DNA of 64,000 nt from Aurelia coerulea (taxonomy: Eukaryota > Cnidaria > Scyphozoa > Semaeostomeae > Ulmaridae): assembly GCA_039566865.1 (NCBI GenBank), contig CM076961.1, positions 1,123,501-1,187,500 on the forward strand. The letters are read 5' to 3'. The notes beneath the pieces were generated by a model. It searched no databases. It was not told where the DNA came from and worked only from the letters and a program-made list of their open reading frames with translations. Each line of letters begins with the position of its first letter. The stretch's first letter is position 1. Both the position numbers and the translations under genes were made by a program. Below, piece by piece: positions 25,554-42,675 of this stretch.

Positions 25554-28500
25554 CTAAGTTTTATATGCTTCTAAATTGATATCAATGCTGTTCCCTCTAT
25601 ATTTTGAATTTGGTGTTTTGCAGCAGAAGAATATAATAGCAATTATCAAACCAAAACAAAAGCACCACCCAATGACCATGGCAAGCCATAAATGCATCAA
25701 TTCCCCGCATGTCTGAACCTCCGTCTTCTTGACTAAGTTCTCCTTCTGCATCCAAACTGCTGGAGTTACATCGCCACAAATTGGAATATCACTACCGGGG
25801 GTAGGCATCTTTTCTGGTGATTCTATGAAGACTACTTGCATACCCATTATGAAATGCCAAGTAACGTGACAATGCAGTGGCCAGACCCCTGGGTTATCAG
25901 CAACGAATCTTATAACAACCCATCCACATCCCCCCTGCTTGGGTTGACCATCAAATGGTTTTTCTGCGTCAGGGATGACAGTGGTTGTGTCTCGTTTCAG
26001 TGCTCCTTTTGGATCAAGCGAGGCCAGTTGTGCTGAGGTGCCGTTCCATTGTCCTTTACCCATACCAACAATCCAGAATTTGTGACCATGAAGATGCCAG
26101 GGATGTTGCTCGCAAACCTAGAGTGATTAATAGGTTGATTGATGATTGTCCAATTGATTGATTGATTGATTGATTGATTGCTTGATAAAAACGATGGCTC
26201 TATGTTGATTACATTTTAGAAGGAACTGCACAAATTTGTCTGCTTGATCAAGATATATTTTTGGCTCAAATTTAATGCTCTAGCGTCTAGCCAAAAATAA
26301 GAACACTTTCAAAGTCAGCATCTCACACAAACAAAAACATTTACCAAATGGCGAGGGACTTTTTTTGAAAGGAAATTGTCCAATTCTGTGCTAGTTCTGA
26401 CCAAGGGCGCCTACCTACTGTAGAGTAATTGGTGTACTGTGACCCAGCACAGAGAGTGTCCTAGAATCGTACCGTGACACAGCAGTACACAGAGTCAGTC
26501 TTCTCAAGGTCGAGATTACGTATGAATAACTTTGTGGTTTCAAATTCCGGTGTTTATGTAACACGAGATCAACTGTTATACGAACTGGCCACAGGGAATC
26601 CGACAGCGTGATTTTTGATTGGTCAACACAAACAGGCGTTAGAATTTTATCATATACAATGATTAACAGGACCGGGTCATAGGACACCAATTACTACGCG
26701 TAAAGTACCGGGAATAAACACACTTCCTACAAGGTAGGCGTCCTTGTTCTGACGCAAAGGTAAACATATGAACGAAATTTGAAAAGAGGAAGGAGCCTAG
26801 TAGTGAAATAAAAATTTGTGAAAGGCCATGGAAAAGTTTAAAAATTGCTGACCCAGCTCTGTACAACCTCAAAGAAGTAGTTGCCCCCTTTATGTTTTGC
26901 ACCGGCCATGTTATTAGAGTAGAATTAGACCAATGTTGGCTTGCCTCTTCGTTTGGCTAGCTAATGTTCTACATACCCCAGAAAATCTATGAAAAGAAGA
27001 AAGTCCCTTTTTCGTGGAATCTCCTTCATACCATCGAATAATTTCCAAGAAAATGAAAACAAAAGAAAATAAACCAAACAGTAAAAACTGACCTGGTCAC
27101 ATGCTGGATAATTCTGTATGACAACATCAACAACATTTCCATGATTTATCTTGTAATACCCCCTTTTCTCAGTGAGGCTATCTTTCCTTATGCCATAATG
27201 AATCATATGGGCGACGGGGGTATTCTCAAATTTGTAAGAAGCACCATTCATTGCCCATCGAAGATGCCTATCTGTGGCATTACAATATTGTTCTGGTCGT
27301 TTCAAATTATGATCATGATACGCTTCACCAGTTTTCCAACTAAATCGTTCTTGAGTCCCAAGTAAAACAATTCTCTTCGTTATTTTGTCATTTGCAGGGG
27401 CATCAGTCAAACCTTTAATCGAAGACTGTTGTTTGAAAGTGAAACCAATGTCCCCCCATTTAGGCTGACTGGCGAAAACAGTTTGATAATCTATGGCAGG
27501 GATATTAGAACTTGCGCCTGTGTACTTCAGGATAGCTTGTCCAGTGACGATTCTTCTGCGGTGGCGTGTCCTTATACTTATCCAATAAGAGTCCACAGGC
27601 ATTGTTGTATTGATCAAGACTGAATACCGCTGGCCAGAGTTAATATCGAGACTCTGAACCTCGATCGGAGCAACGTGTTGTCCATCAGCTTCAACAATAG
27701 TCATATTATGGCCCTGAATTGCAATATTCAAGAACGACAATTCTGCGATGTTCCCGAGTCGTAACCGGATTGTTTTGCCCACCGGAACGTTGATCACTTC
27801 CAGTCCCGGACACTGGGAATCAGAGCAGTAGATTGTCGAGCCAGGTTTGAAGTATGGATAATTAGCATTCATCGGTACCCCATTTTTGGAGCAGTTGTAA
27901 TACCCTTTGCCGTTTATCAATATAGACTGGGGATCTCCCGCCCATCGAAATTTCTCCTCCAATAGGCCAGTGGCCAGATCCACGTGACTGGCATGGTACC
28001 AGTCGCTTAGCAACATCGAACGTTCATCGTCGTAAGCAAATGATTTTCCCGCCAATGGGTCAATTATCAACATTCCGTAAAGCCCTGCGGAACGAATACC
28101 TCCAACGTGCCCATGATAGAAGAACGTTCCGGGTTCGGAATTTACTGTGAAACGATATATGAAGGATGTTTTGGGTGGAATCGGACAATTTGAAATCATA
28201 CCAATGCCATCTTGCCAAACGGTGCCTTGTTGTTTTTGTCCATGCCAATGAATCGTCACTGCGTCTGTGGGTAGTAAGTTCTTTACCTGAAAAATGGAGA
28301 AAATTCAAATAAATCTTTGATATAACTCAGTTAGAAATTAGGTACAGTAAAAACCTGCACATAAGAACATTTCTTTATCAAGAACAAGGCCCCCGACCAG
28401 ATTAGAAAAGTGGGGGGGGGGGGAACTTCATACAAACATTACCACAGCACAACATGATGAGCTGTCTTTCAGAAATGCATGATTTGCAAAAATGTGGGGG

Positions 28501-31493
28501 GAGGACATGTCGTCGGAGTCCCTGAAGAACCTACAGCCTGAAATCATATACAGGGTGTCCCAAAAAAATTGTTCGATGTTTGATTAAATATTAAAAAATG
28601 ACGAAATACTGAATTGGCTCCATCCACGGTGAGATAACCATATTGCTGAGATTTTAAATCAATTTTAGACACCAGAAGCTAACAAATCGGCAAAATATTC
28701 ACGGAGCTACGCGCTTTCGAAGATCAAGTCTCCCCTAAATTGCATACTTTGTGAAAGTAGAATCTCGTTTATTCAAAGCAAAGCAAATGGAATTTCGAAA
28801 GTACTGTCGATAAATCAGCTTTTTATATCATGGAATCAAGGTTATGGATGCTTTGGGGAGTCCTGTTCAGCACAATTTGGAATTGCCCCGTCTCTCATTG
28901 ATTAAGTTTTCATTCCATGTTTTTAGATACTTGCATTCTTAACTGAATTTTGACAGCGGCTATAAGAATTGAAAACGGCCACAACAATGACCTACCAAGA
29001 GATGGCACGTGCAAGACATGCTGGACGAAACAGACCCTGTAAAAGAAAGGTACTCTTAGAAAATTGCACGTCGCCCTATCCTGAACATACTGAGATACCC
29101 CTTGAAGTTTTATGCAATGTGATTGGTCCATTTTGCGATATAGTTGCAAATTGCTAGCCTGCTTGCAGCTTCAACTCCTCCTCAAAGGAAAAGTCGCGCA
29201 GGCTACAAATTGCTAGCCAATCAAGATTTGAAGGGAAACCGAGCTTTCTTTTTCAGAAATATTTTAGCGGTCCGACCACGCTGCTACTTGAACACATGTA
29301 CAGTAGCTAAGCCAGTGACAATGTGACAACATGCATAATTCAATGATTCATTTAAGTCTTAAATTGAAAATCTTTCCTTGATGCTTTTGTACTTACAGCT
29401 TTCATTAAGACTTGCGGTTTTTTCGAGATTGATGAGTGACAATTTTACAATTTTCATGACAATATAAAACTTTAAGTTACATAAGTCTAAAAGGGTAGAC
29501 CCCTGAACTAAAATGAACTTTAGATCCCACTGGATAAAGGACCCATAAAGGACTTCAAACAGTGGCATCATGGGGCTTAGTTTCATTTTCTTCGAGAAGC
29601 CAACCGCGGCCGCCATTTATGCTGATTTTTTGAGGACGAAATAAAGAGGACAGGCAGGTAAATCATTGCCTGAGGCCTCCAAAGAGCCTCCTCGATATCT
29701 TATCTGCAACAGTAGTTTTGAAAGTCCCCAATGGATCTCAGGCCTGTAGGAAGTTGGGGTGCAGGGGACGCTCAAGCTCCCCAAACATTCAGAAAAAATT
29801 GTGCTACATCAAAAACATTAATTAGATGTATTTTTCTCTGTTATTTTAAGAACAAAAGGGGAACAAAGCCCCCAATCAGTAGCTGCTACCCGGTTGTCAA
29901 AAGTGTTATTTCATTGTTTTTCTACGAATTTGTACTTTTTGTATTGTACGTTTTGGAGTATACTTTTTCTGGAGCCAGCTATCATTTCGAGGAAGAGATT
30001 TTAAAGCCGGGTGAAAAGATCATTTCTTGGAGTGATCCCCGTAAATAAATTCACCCAATAAAAATTCAAGTACCCCCCCCCCCCCCGAGAATTTGCTGTT
30101 GCACTAAAGTTCTAAATGCGGCTAAGACTAGGGGCAAGTCAAAGATGCGGCAATTAAAAGTTCTAAATGCGGGCATGGGCAAGAGGATAACGGCCATCAG
30201 GCATCTAATTTTGGAGGGCCTAGAGCCTCACTCAGAAATTCATCAATAACTCAACCATGCATTTCAAATATTTAATTTTTTAAAACTAGTAAACATATTT
30301 GAAAGAAAGTAAAAACGGAAAAAGATTCGTGCCTTCTGTTGGTTCTATCCCCTCCCACGACATCACGGGCATCAAGGTGAAATTTTTCCTCCATGAAGTC
30401 ACAGTACTGCAAGAAAGAGTGCAGTCCTAGTTTCTATGTGCGTGCAAAGAATGAGCATACGTAATGGAGCAGACGTCTGTGTGGGAAGAAAGGAAATTAT
30501 TTTACGGGCCCTTTTCTTGCCAAAAGTGTAACAATAGGTCAGGCATACCAGAAATAGTTTGATCATTGAAGTTGTCATTAGAGCCGCAATTAGGCTCGAA
30601 GAATTACGTAATAGCAGCAAATTCAAAACCCTTGTGTGGAAGAATTCCATCTGTTGACTACAACAGACGCCGTTTCGGCAGTTTTCCTGAAAAAGAAGAT
30701 GTTGGGAGCAGGGAGCAAGCGTGCAGGGCTGGGAGCGAGGAGCACATTAATCGTTGGGGAAGATGAAACAGTTGGGAAAGCAGGCAGAATTTTGAAGGGG
30801 GCATGCTTGTTTGTAAGTTATTTCGTTGTTCCAGCACCTCAGAGGGGACCATAATGGAATTAAGGTCATCTTGACCTCTTAATGCTATCCCTGCCACTGT
30901 AATTAGGGGTGTTTTCCTTTACGTTTTTAATCACGAGGATAGAAACAGGTAATGAACAACAAACATGAAAATTGTGATGGAAATACTAACAAATTCTCAA
31001 GAAACTCGGATAGTTTTGGTATGAAAGATATATGTATTTAATGTTTAATTAGCCGATGAGGTCACACGTGTTTTCCCTCTTTCGCAAACAAAGGGTGACA
31101 CAAGTTCCCATATCCACGAGATTTGCAACAAAGTTGCAGAAAAACAATCTGACTCCCAAAATTATCGAAGTACTGAGACCTGAGAGTAGAACATTTATCA
31201 TGACAAAATAAACAAATCGACAAATAAAAAGATAACTAAATAAATAGATGAATTAATTGATAAATAAAAATCACAGCTGCTCTCACCTCGACTTCAAGGG
31301 ATTCTCCGACTTTCAGCCGAATGGTCGGTCCAGGGAACTGTCCATTGATCAAAGTTATCGGCCTTTCAACGCAATCTGGACTTCTATATTGCATGGTGAT
31401 TTCAAACACATATTTCTTCACTGAAAGAACATTTCTTGAGAATAAAATTAATATAAAACTGCAATAAATTCGCAACACTGCTTTCGAATACAT
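25554..31493 (-). CDS. Laccase-like multicopper oxidase with C-terminal transmembrane anchor, 3 exons
   Basis: Exons 31287-31493 (ATG at 31493), 27093-28286 and 25554-26117 join in phase 0 to about 654 residues. An N-terminal hydrophobic stretch (VLRIYCSFILILF) looks like a signal peptide. All four copper-binding segments are visible: HWHG and YHGH early in exon 2, then HPWHLHGH and HCHVTWHFIMGM in exon 3. Together they supply the trinuclear centre and the type 1 site; Met sits at the axial position, usual for lower-potential enzymes. After the last cupredoxin domain comes a Cys-rich helix (WLAMVIGWCFCFGLIIAIIF) and a short basic tail, so the mature enzyme is probably anchored with its catalytic domain outside the cell. 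Family members oxidise phenols or metals with reduction of O2 to water; the substrate cannot be told from sequence. Intron 1 (3 kb) and intron 2 contain MITEs. Confidence 0.93.
26153..26180. repeat. (GATT)n microsatellite in oxidase intron 2
   Basis: Uninterrupted tetranucleotide run 36 bp into the intron from the acceptor side of exon 25554-26117. Confidence 0.85.
26406..26754. mobile_element. ~350-bp MITE, copy 1 (GCCTACC...GGTAGGC)
   Basis: Ends GCGCCTACCTACTGTAG and CTACAAGGTAGGC. The interior (CTTTGTGGTTTCAAATTCC, TGATTTTTGATTGGTCAACA) is matched in inverse orientation by 61260-61612. It lies inside oxidase intron 2. Confidence 0.75.
28287..31286. other. Intron 1 of the multicopper oxidase gene
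   Basis: No coding content recognised. It holds a G homopolymer at about 28410, an ACAGGGTGTCCCAAAAAAATTG element start at 28553 with sequence related to 22200-22986, a C homopolymer at about 30068, and a reverse copy of the dispersed CAGGGATAGCATTAAG-type repeat at 30830-30910. Confidence 0.55.
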
Positions 31494-31898
31494 CTTCTCT
31501 TCTCAAATGAAGCCATCAACATTGCGTGTTCTCTTAGCTAATCGCAACACAAAGGGAAACACGGGTGATGACCCTTGGTAATCAAGCCGATAGCCTTTGG
31601 CCGTGATTTACGTTATCGCTGAAAAAACAGCTAGGGTTGCCAATTGGTGACAAATGAATTCTTTAAAAACTTCGTACTTGAATAATGTTACAACCATAGA
31701 AATGGTTACAACACAACGTTTCGAGCTTTACTCTTCAGGTTTTGTGAGTGTTTTGTTAGCCTGCGTGCAGTCCTCCTTTAGTGCAAAATTGAAAGAACGA
31801 GAATTTCTGGTTCTTTCAATTTTACAGACGAAAAACTGCACGTAGGCTAGTGTTTTGTGTGTTCGACTTGACGCTTGTAGAAGAAACGATTTGATGCA

Positions 31899-32220
31899 GT
31901 GCACGTATTTTTCATGAGAAACTGCTTACAAAAAACGCTAGGCTCAATTTTTCGAAAGTTAAGAAACAACCCTACCTAAATTTAATGAGTTAAGAAACTT
32001 TTGCTGACACTGTACAGTTATAGCAACTGTTTGGACATTATTTTGAGTGCGAATGATGTTATTTACTTGTTTTGAGACCTTATTAAGTGATTTGGGAGCC
32101 CTTTAGACAAGACAAAATTCAAAACATATAAGAAACTTTTGGTAACAAAATGGCCACAAAATTTAAGAAACTGCCTACCAGCCCGGGACCTTAGTTTCTT
32201 ATCTAAAAAATACGTGTATC
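31899..32220. mobile_element. Palindromic MITE of the ACACGTATTTTT family
   Basis: GCACGTATTTTTCATGAGAA at the left and TTTCTTATCTAAAAAATACG at the right are inverted ends, as in 24118-24508. Confidence 0.6.
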
Positions 32221-32871
32221 TGCCACGCAAAAAAGCATCCAAGTTAATTATTGTTGATTGTCGATAGAAAAGGCAAAATGGCAGGGGTGTATTCAAGCCA
32301 TTTCGGTGCCAAAAAACATTTGAACTCGATTGCACTTGTATGCGTAAAAGGTCTACTCAGTTCACTTGTTTTCGGTCATTTTATGATATTTTTGCTGACG
32401 CTCATAAGAAGCGTCAAATCTGTCATTGTAAAATTGCTGACGCTCATAACTGCCACATCTGGATCTTTACAATTCTGGTGAGCAAAAAACTTAACAGTGC
32501 CAACTCTTCCCTTAGTCATCGAATATTTTCACAAAACATCAGGGCTTGAAAGGTGGAAAACCATTCCTAATCATTCGCTGTCATATCATAAAGGAACATA
32601 GTGTCGCTCTCAGAGAACATAGATGTCAACATTTCTGTTATTACAAAGGTGGCAGATTACACTAAGGTCAACATTTTCTTCCAATTTACAAGTTTTGTAA
32701 TTTCCCTCATTGTGACAAGAACCCACTGCTTTTGTCGCTTACGAACCAAAAGCATACCGTCCTTTTCCTTTCTAATTACTTTACGTTATCGGCCCTTGCA
32801 GCCCATTGTTAAATCAAAAGTCTTTTCAATGGAGTTTGTATGTTCCTTGCATTTCTACTTATAGGTGTTGT

Positions 32872-33050
32872 GATGCAGTGGTGTAATCCTCAGACTTTGC
32901 AGCCAGAACAGTCAGGCGGACAGGTTCGATACCCGGTAGGGCCCCACCACTTGCGCGTCATGACAAGGGGTCACGGACTTGATTAGCGCTTAGCTACTTC
33001 TGTGATCCCAGCGCTTGGCGCTAAAAACCGCAACTTCACCTTCATCTAAC
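32872..33050 (+). mobile_element. tRNA-derived SINE
   Basis: A near A-box (GATGCAGTGGTGTAAT) and a perfect Pol III B-box GGTTCGATACC at 32923-32933 at tRNA-like spacing, then a non-tRNA body. There is no clover-leaf, so this is not a functional tRNA gene. Confidence 0.6.
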
Positions 33051-33233
33051 TAAAGTTTCCTAATTCTATCGAAGTTCAGGCATCCAAAAGTAAATACAAA
33101 CAAATCTAATCTGTATGTTATTAACGGTAGAATTAATAATGTATGAACCAATTTTGAGCCTCGATAAACCTATGAATTTCTAAACATGCGAAGCAATTAA
33201 AGCGACGAACTGTTGTCCATCTCTCATTAAGAA

Positions 33234-33620
33234 CCCGTTTACACTATGCCGGTACGAAATGAATACGGCATGAAATTGTGCCGTATTGGCCTCCCGTTTA
33301 CACTATGCCGGCATAGCTTTTACTTGAATACGGCACGAAATGAATACGGCATGCTAACTGGCTTCGTCGCTCTACCGGCATAGTGTAAACGGCGAACACG
33401 GCATCATTTCATATCGGATTCGCATTGAGGCGATAATCTGGCAACTCAGAGCATGCGCCTTGACTAATCCTCACTCTGCGCATGGTCAAAACCGTCAAAA
33501 CCTATCGTATTCATTTTGTGCCGGTATAGTGTAAACGGTGATTCCGTTTCAACGGAAAAGCCAATACGGCACAGTTTTATGCCGTATTCATTTCGTACCG
33601 GCATAGTGTAAACGGGGTCT
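33234..33620. mobile_element. Palindromic MITE with CCCGTTTACACTATGCCGG termini
   Basis: CCCGTTTACACTATGCCGGT at the left is matched by ACCGGCATAGTGTAAACGGG at the right, with extra internal copies of the same motif in both orientations, so the element looks built from repeated terminal units. Confidence 0.8.
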
Positions 33621-33854
33621 AAATATCAGGTGAAAATGCCTGCGAATAATAATAATCGAATGGTTTTGCAGCAGTAATTTTGCGTCATCGCAAATCTCAT
33701 CTGATATCTAATTTGAGACAGAATTTACAACCCATCAAGTCCATGAGACCGTGTTATTCCGTTTCTGACCTTGCACACCGTTGTTTCATCCAATGTTCTT
33801 TCAATAGAGTTTGTCTGTTCCCTGCATTTCTATTCTAAGAGGTCTCAGGGTGCA

Positions 33855-34450
33855 TACCGGGTGCGCCAAAATAAACTATGCACGTTTGGCAGGCCACAAT
33901 AAATTGTACACTGGACCGATTTTGAAGATTTATGACTTAATCTTTAGCAGAAAGCCTGACTTAGATTCTGGGACTTTTTGCAAATTTTTCCGTTCTCAGT
34001 GTTTAGAGCTAGAAGCGAGTTTCTTAAAATTTCAGTTCTCGAAAACACTGAAAACGATAAAAAAACGTCGATCAAATTTCAAAAGACTCATCATGAATGA
34101 ACAAAGAGAAAACGTTTTCAAGGTGATTTGGGGGTTTAGTACGAACTCTCGTGCAGCAGATTACAATTATTCGATTTCTAAATCACCACGAACAAGTTCT
34201 CTCTTTGTCCATTTATATCGATTCTTTAGAAAGCTTGATCGATGTTTTTTTATAGTTTTCAGTGTTTTCGAAAACTAACATTTTAAGAAACTCGCTTCTA
34301 GCTCTAAAAACTGAAAATGCAAAAAATTGCAAAAAATCCCAGTATCTAATTCAGGCTTTCTGCCACAGATTAAGTCATAAATCTTCAAAATCAGCCCAGT
34401 GTACGATTTATTGTGCCAAACGTGCATAGTATATTTTGGCGCACCCGGTA
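33855..34450. mobile_element. Long-palindrome MITE D
   Basis: Starts TACCGGGTGCGCCAAAATA and ends TATTTTGGCGCACCCGGTA. Arms pair almost completely over about 250 bp (GCACGTTTGGCA with TGCCAAACGTGC). The open frame 33811-34278 runs through one arm and is not a gene. Confidence 0.88.
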
Positions 34451-34858
34451 TAATTTCGAATTTCTGAATTTTGATGATATATCCAAGGAAATGATCATCA
34501 CAAAATTAATCGAAATCCCATCCATACGTTTTTCAAAATAGTTACAATTTAGTTATTTTACAAAAATACGGCACAGTTTGAAGAATAGTCCCTTCCCGCA
34601 TTTCGCTCTCAACAATAAAAGTCTTCTCCCATTTTTGCCTCTCTTATCAGTTTCCCCTCTTCTTACATTTTCAGCCCAATTTTGCAAAGGCCCTAAAATC
34701 TTACATTATCATTTCATCACTTGATCAATCTTTAATACTCTAGCATAGAAATGTTTTTTGATCCAAAATGTACCTGTACCCCTAGATACAGATATCGTTG
34801 AACCGTCGCATACAAATTCCGAACAAACGAGGATAAGAAAAAGATGTTAAGTACAGCC

Positions 34859-39792
<4,934 letters not shown>

Positions 39793-40970
39793 CCTTAGCT
39801 GTCTTTCTTCGTCTTGATGTACTTATCTAAATTGAAATCAAATGTATAACTAAGTTTATATTTGAGTTTTTATGAGGCGCACCTCGATGACTTGTGTATT
39901 TGGTTGGATTCAGCCACGTCAAGAATTCGTAAAGCAGGTACAGGTACGATGTAGCCTGCTCATCATTGCCTCGTTTACAGTTCCCTTCAAAGTTTGGAGG
40001 GGAGGAATGGAGGAACAGAAATTCGGAAATTCATCTCAGTCTCGCGGCAGCTAAGAACGGAGCTGGCGTTTCAAAATTTCCTCCTTATAGGGGAAGCAGA
40101 AAATATTTATTAGTGTCAAGGACTTTCCACAAGGAAGTACTGTTAAGAAATCAAAGAAAGTCAATTAAATTGCTAGCTTTAACTAAGAATGGGGAAATTC
40201 AAGAGAGGAAAATTTCACACCCACAATAGGGTTGGGGGTTGGGTGTCTCACATTCCGGACGAGACAAACAATTTCAACATATCACAACGGATCACAACAA
40301 GCTGCAGAAAAAGTATTGATAAAGAACATTTGTTCACCGGGGGCACCTCACAAGATTTTGGTAAAGGGGACCCAAAGTTTTAAAGAAATACTCGTTCATT
40401 AGACCAAAACAAAATGTTTGAACCTATAAACAAATAAACTAATAAAGCATAAGATGAACTCGGAGCCCTGAAGCCTGGATGGCTTGCTCATTAGATATGC
40501 ATAGGCAAGTGCGAAATGTGAAAAGTCAAAAGGACCAATCTAAACATATACGGAGAGGAATCGAACGATATTGTGCTATATTTTGTAGAATTTTCGAATG
40601 TGCACAATAGCGATAGAAGCTTTGACGCCACTCGATTAAACCTCGCGTACAAAAATGTATAAAAATAGCCCTCGATCCAGGCTGTATGAACCGGGAAGAT
40701 CAGAACATAAAAACACAGGTATTTTAGCTAAAACAAAGATAAAATGCATGTCCTTCTCTCTTACATAAATACAAAAAATGCTTTGCCCACCAAAAACAGA
40801 CAGCATGAGAACGTAATCGCAGTTATGAACGAGTTCCTGCAAGTTTGGATTTCAAAAGTACTTGATGGTACAGTCTGATTGCAGAGCTTGAAAGAACCTT
40901 CCTGAACGCCATCGAACCGATCCCTTTCAGCAATATTGTTGCCCCATCTGCCGAATTTAATATATTTCCT
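39793..40970. other. Intergenic region between ARF start and LSM8 end
   Basis: No gene recognised; contains a CCTTTTAGCTATTC-family MITE remnant (40556-40684) and presumably the ARF promoter next to 39793. Confidence 0.5.
40556..40684. mobile_element. CCTTTTAGCTATTC-family MITE remnant, left end missing
   Basis: The interior (TTTGTAGAATTTTCGAATGTG, CGCCACTCGATTAAACCTCG, CTCGATCCAGGCT) is intact but the terminal CCTTTTAGC is absent. Confidence 0.65.
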
Positions 40971-42632
40971 TTAATAAACGACTGGATTCAGTGGTTCTGC
41001 TTTCACATTTGCAAAGTCGAGACCAGAGTCAACTTCATCATCTATTTCTCCAATAATTGCCCTGGAAGTAAAGAAAATAACAGCTCTTCAACAAAACAAC
41101 ACTAGGAAATGTTCTGCTGCGCTTCAGATGTATAAAACGTTCTTTTGGTTTAGGCCGCTGTGATTTATCACCCATTAAAGTGCACTTAAACCCAACATTT
41201 TTTATTCTTGATTATGATAGAGGGTGTTGAGCTGAGTTGAAAACCGAAAACCGAATTGAATTCCGATGCGTGGTTCCGGAGTTATGCCCCACTAAAGTCG
41301 CGTTTTTGGACATTTTTTGTAGACACTACCGGGCTATTTTGACCAGTCTGGAGTCTGGGTCGTTAATAAGCCTTTTAGCTATTCTACAAAAAAAGTCTAA
41401 ATCGAACGATATTTTAATACGGTTCGTAGAATTTTCAAATGTACACACAACTGTGATAAAAACTCTAACGTCACTCAATCGAACACTTCATATAAAATGT
41501 ACCAAAAATGTCGCTCGATCCAAACTCTATTGCAGAATAAATCGTTAGTGGTCTTTCCCATATTGATCGAACAATAACTTCTGCCACCATAGTCACAATG
41601 CTGCTACACAGTTCTGATTTCACAGCAACAAATTCTGAAATTCAGAAAAGCAAATGATTTCCTTCTTTCCCTATATTTTTAAATTCTGATCTTAAAGGCA
41701 CTGAGTCCACATAAATAGCGAGCTGATGACCAATATCAAATTCTTTTCAATCATAAAAAAAAGTTGTGATTTCATTGCTGTTGAAATTAAACCAAAGAAA
41801 TTCCTGAGGACAATGCAAGGATTAAGAACCCTTCGGTCTCCACTACTAATGACTTTTGCACTATTGTGCAAAAACAAAGGGCCGTCAGCAGTTTGTCAGC
41901 AAAATTCAGGATATCGTTAATGCTCAGCTATTTATATGGACTCAATGCCTTTAATTTTTCGTTAAGATTTTTAAAATAGCTGTGTGCAATGTGAGTAGGA
42001 AAAACAAGCAAACATTTCCAACTTTCATAATGACTTCGACTTACACATTATCACCTCTGACGATATAAAGACCAAGAACAACTTGTTCTACCCCAGTTGA
42101 TGAAGAAAACACTCTTTCATGACTTTCATCTAAGATCAAGTTGACAGTTTGATCAAATCCTTTCAATGTTCCCTGGAAAAGAGATTGATTTATGTTGATG
42201 ATAAATTAAAGCCTCTTTTGAAACCGGCATGGCCATGCATTGCAGCCCTAGTCGTAAAGGAGCCCTAACTTCATGCAAATGAAATTGTAAGGTCGCTCAA
42301 GTTATCACCACGTCATTGCAGCTCCGGATACATGTCACTGTCAAAGATTGGAATTGAAAATGAAATCCATAAGATAAACAAACAAACAAAACAAAATAAA
42401 TAAACAAATAAATAAAACAAACAAATAAACAAAATGATCGCAATGAATGATGGTTACCCAAGAGCCTGAGCGTGTAACGGTCTACACGGAGGGATGTATT
42501 AATCTTTCGAAAAAACATAGGCGATTCTCTACAGGCAATAGGGGGGCAATAGGATTTTTGGGGATTGATATGCCCAAAAAAAGCACATTTCGTTTTAGAA
42601 TTTAAAAGTCATCCATAAATCAATATATGACG

Positions 42633-42675
<43 letters not shown>

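Larger units (their letters stand above)
31494..34858. other. Intergenic region between oxidase start and ARF 3' end
   Basis: No gene recognised. Contents: ACACGTATTTTTC-family palindrome at about 31899-32220, tRNA-like SINE at about 32872-33050, GTTTACACTATGCCGG palindrome at 33234-33620, and long-palindrome MITE D at 33855-34450. Confidence 0.6.

Noticed and set aside
26415..26902. Minus-strand frames between oxidase exons (possible missing exon)
   Set aside because: Exons 27093-28286 and 26117-25554 join directly in phase into the expected NYPACDQ-VCEQHPWHLHGH sequence; the frames fall in a MITE.
29731..30048. 105-codon plus-strand frame in oxidase intron 1
   Set aside because: No family resemblance, no splice context, and the region is repeat-like.
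32872..32960. Functional tRNA gene
   Set aside because: The B-box is perfect, but no clover-leaf with matching acceptor ends can be drawn and the sequence continues as a SINE body.
33811..34278. 155-codon open frame on the plus strand
   Set aside because: It runs through one arm of palindromic MITE D; its reverse arm encodes the mirrored sequence and no protein family is recognisable.
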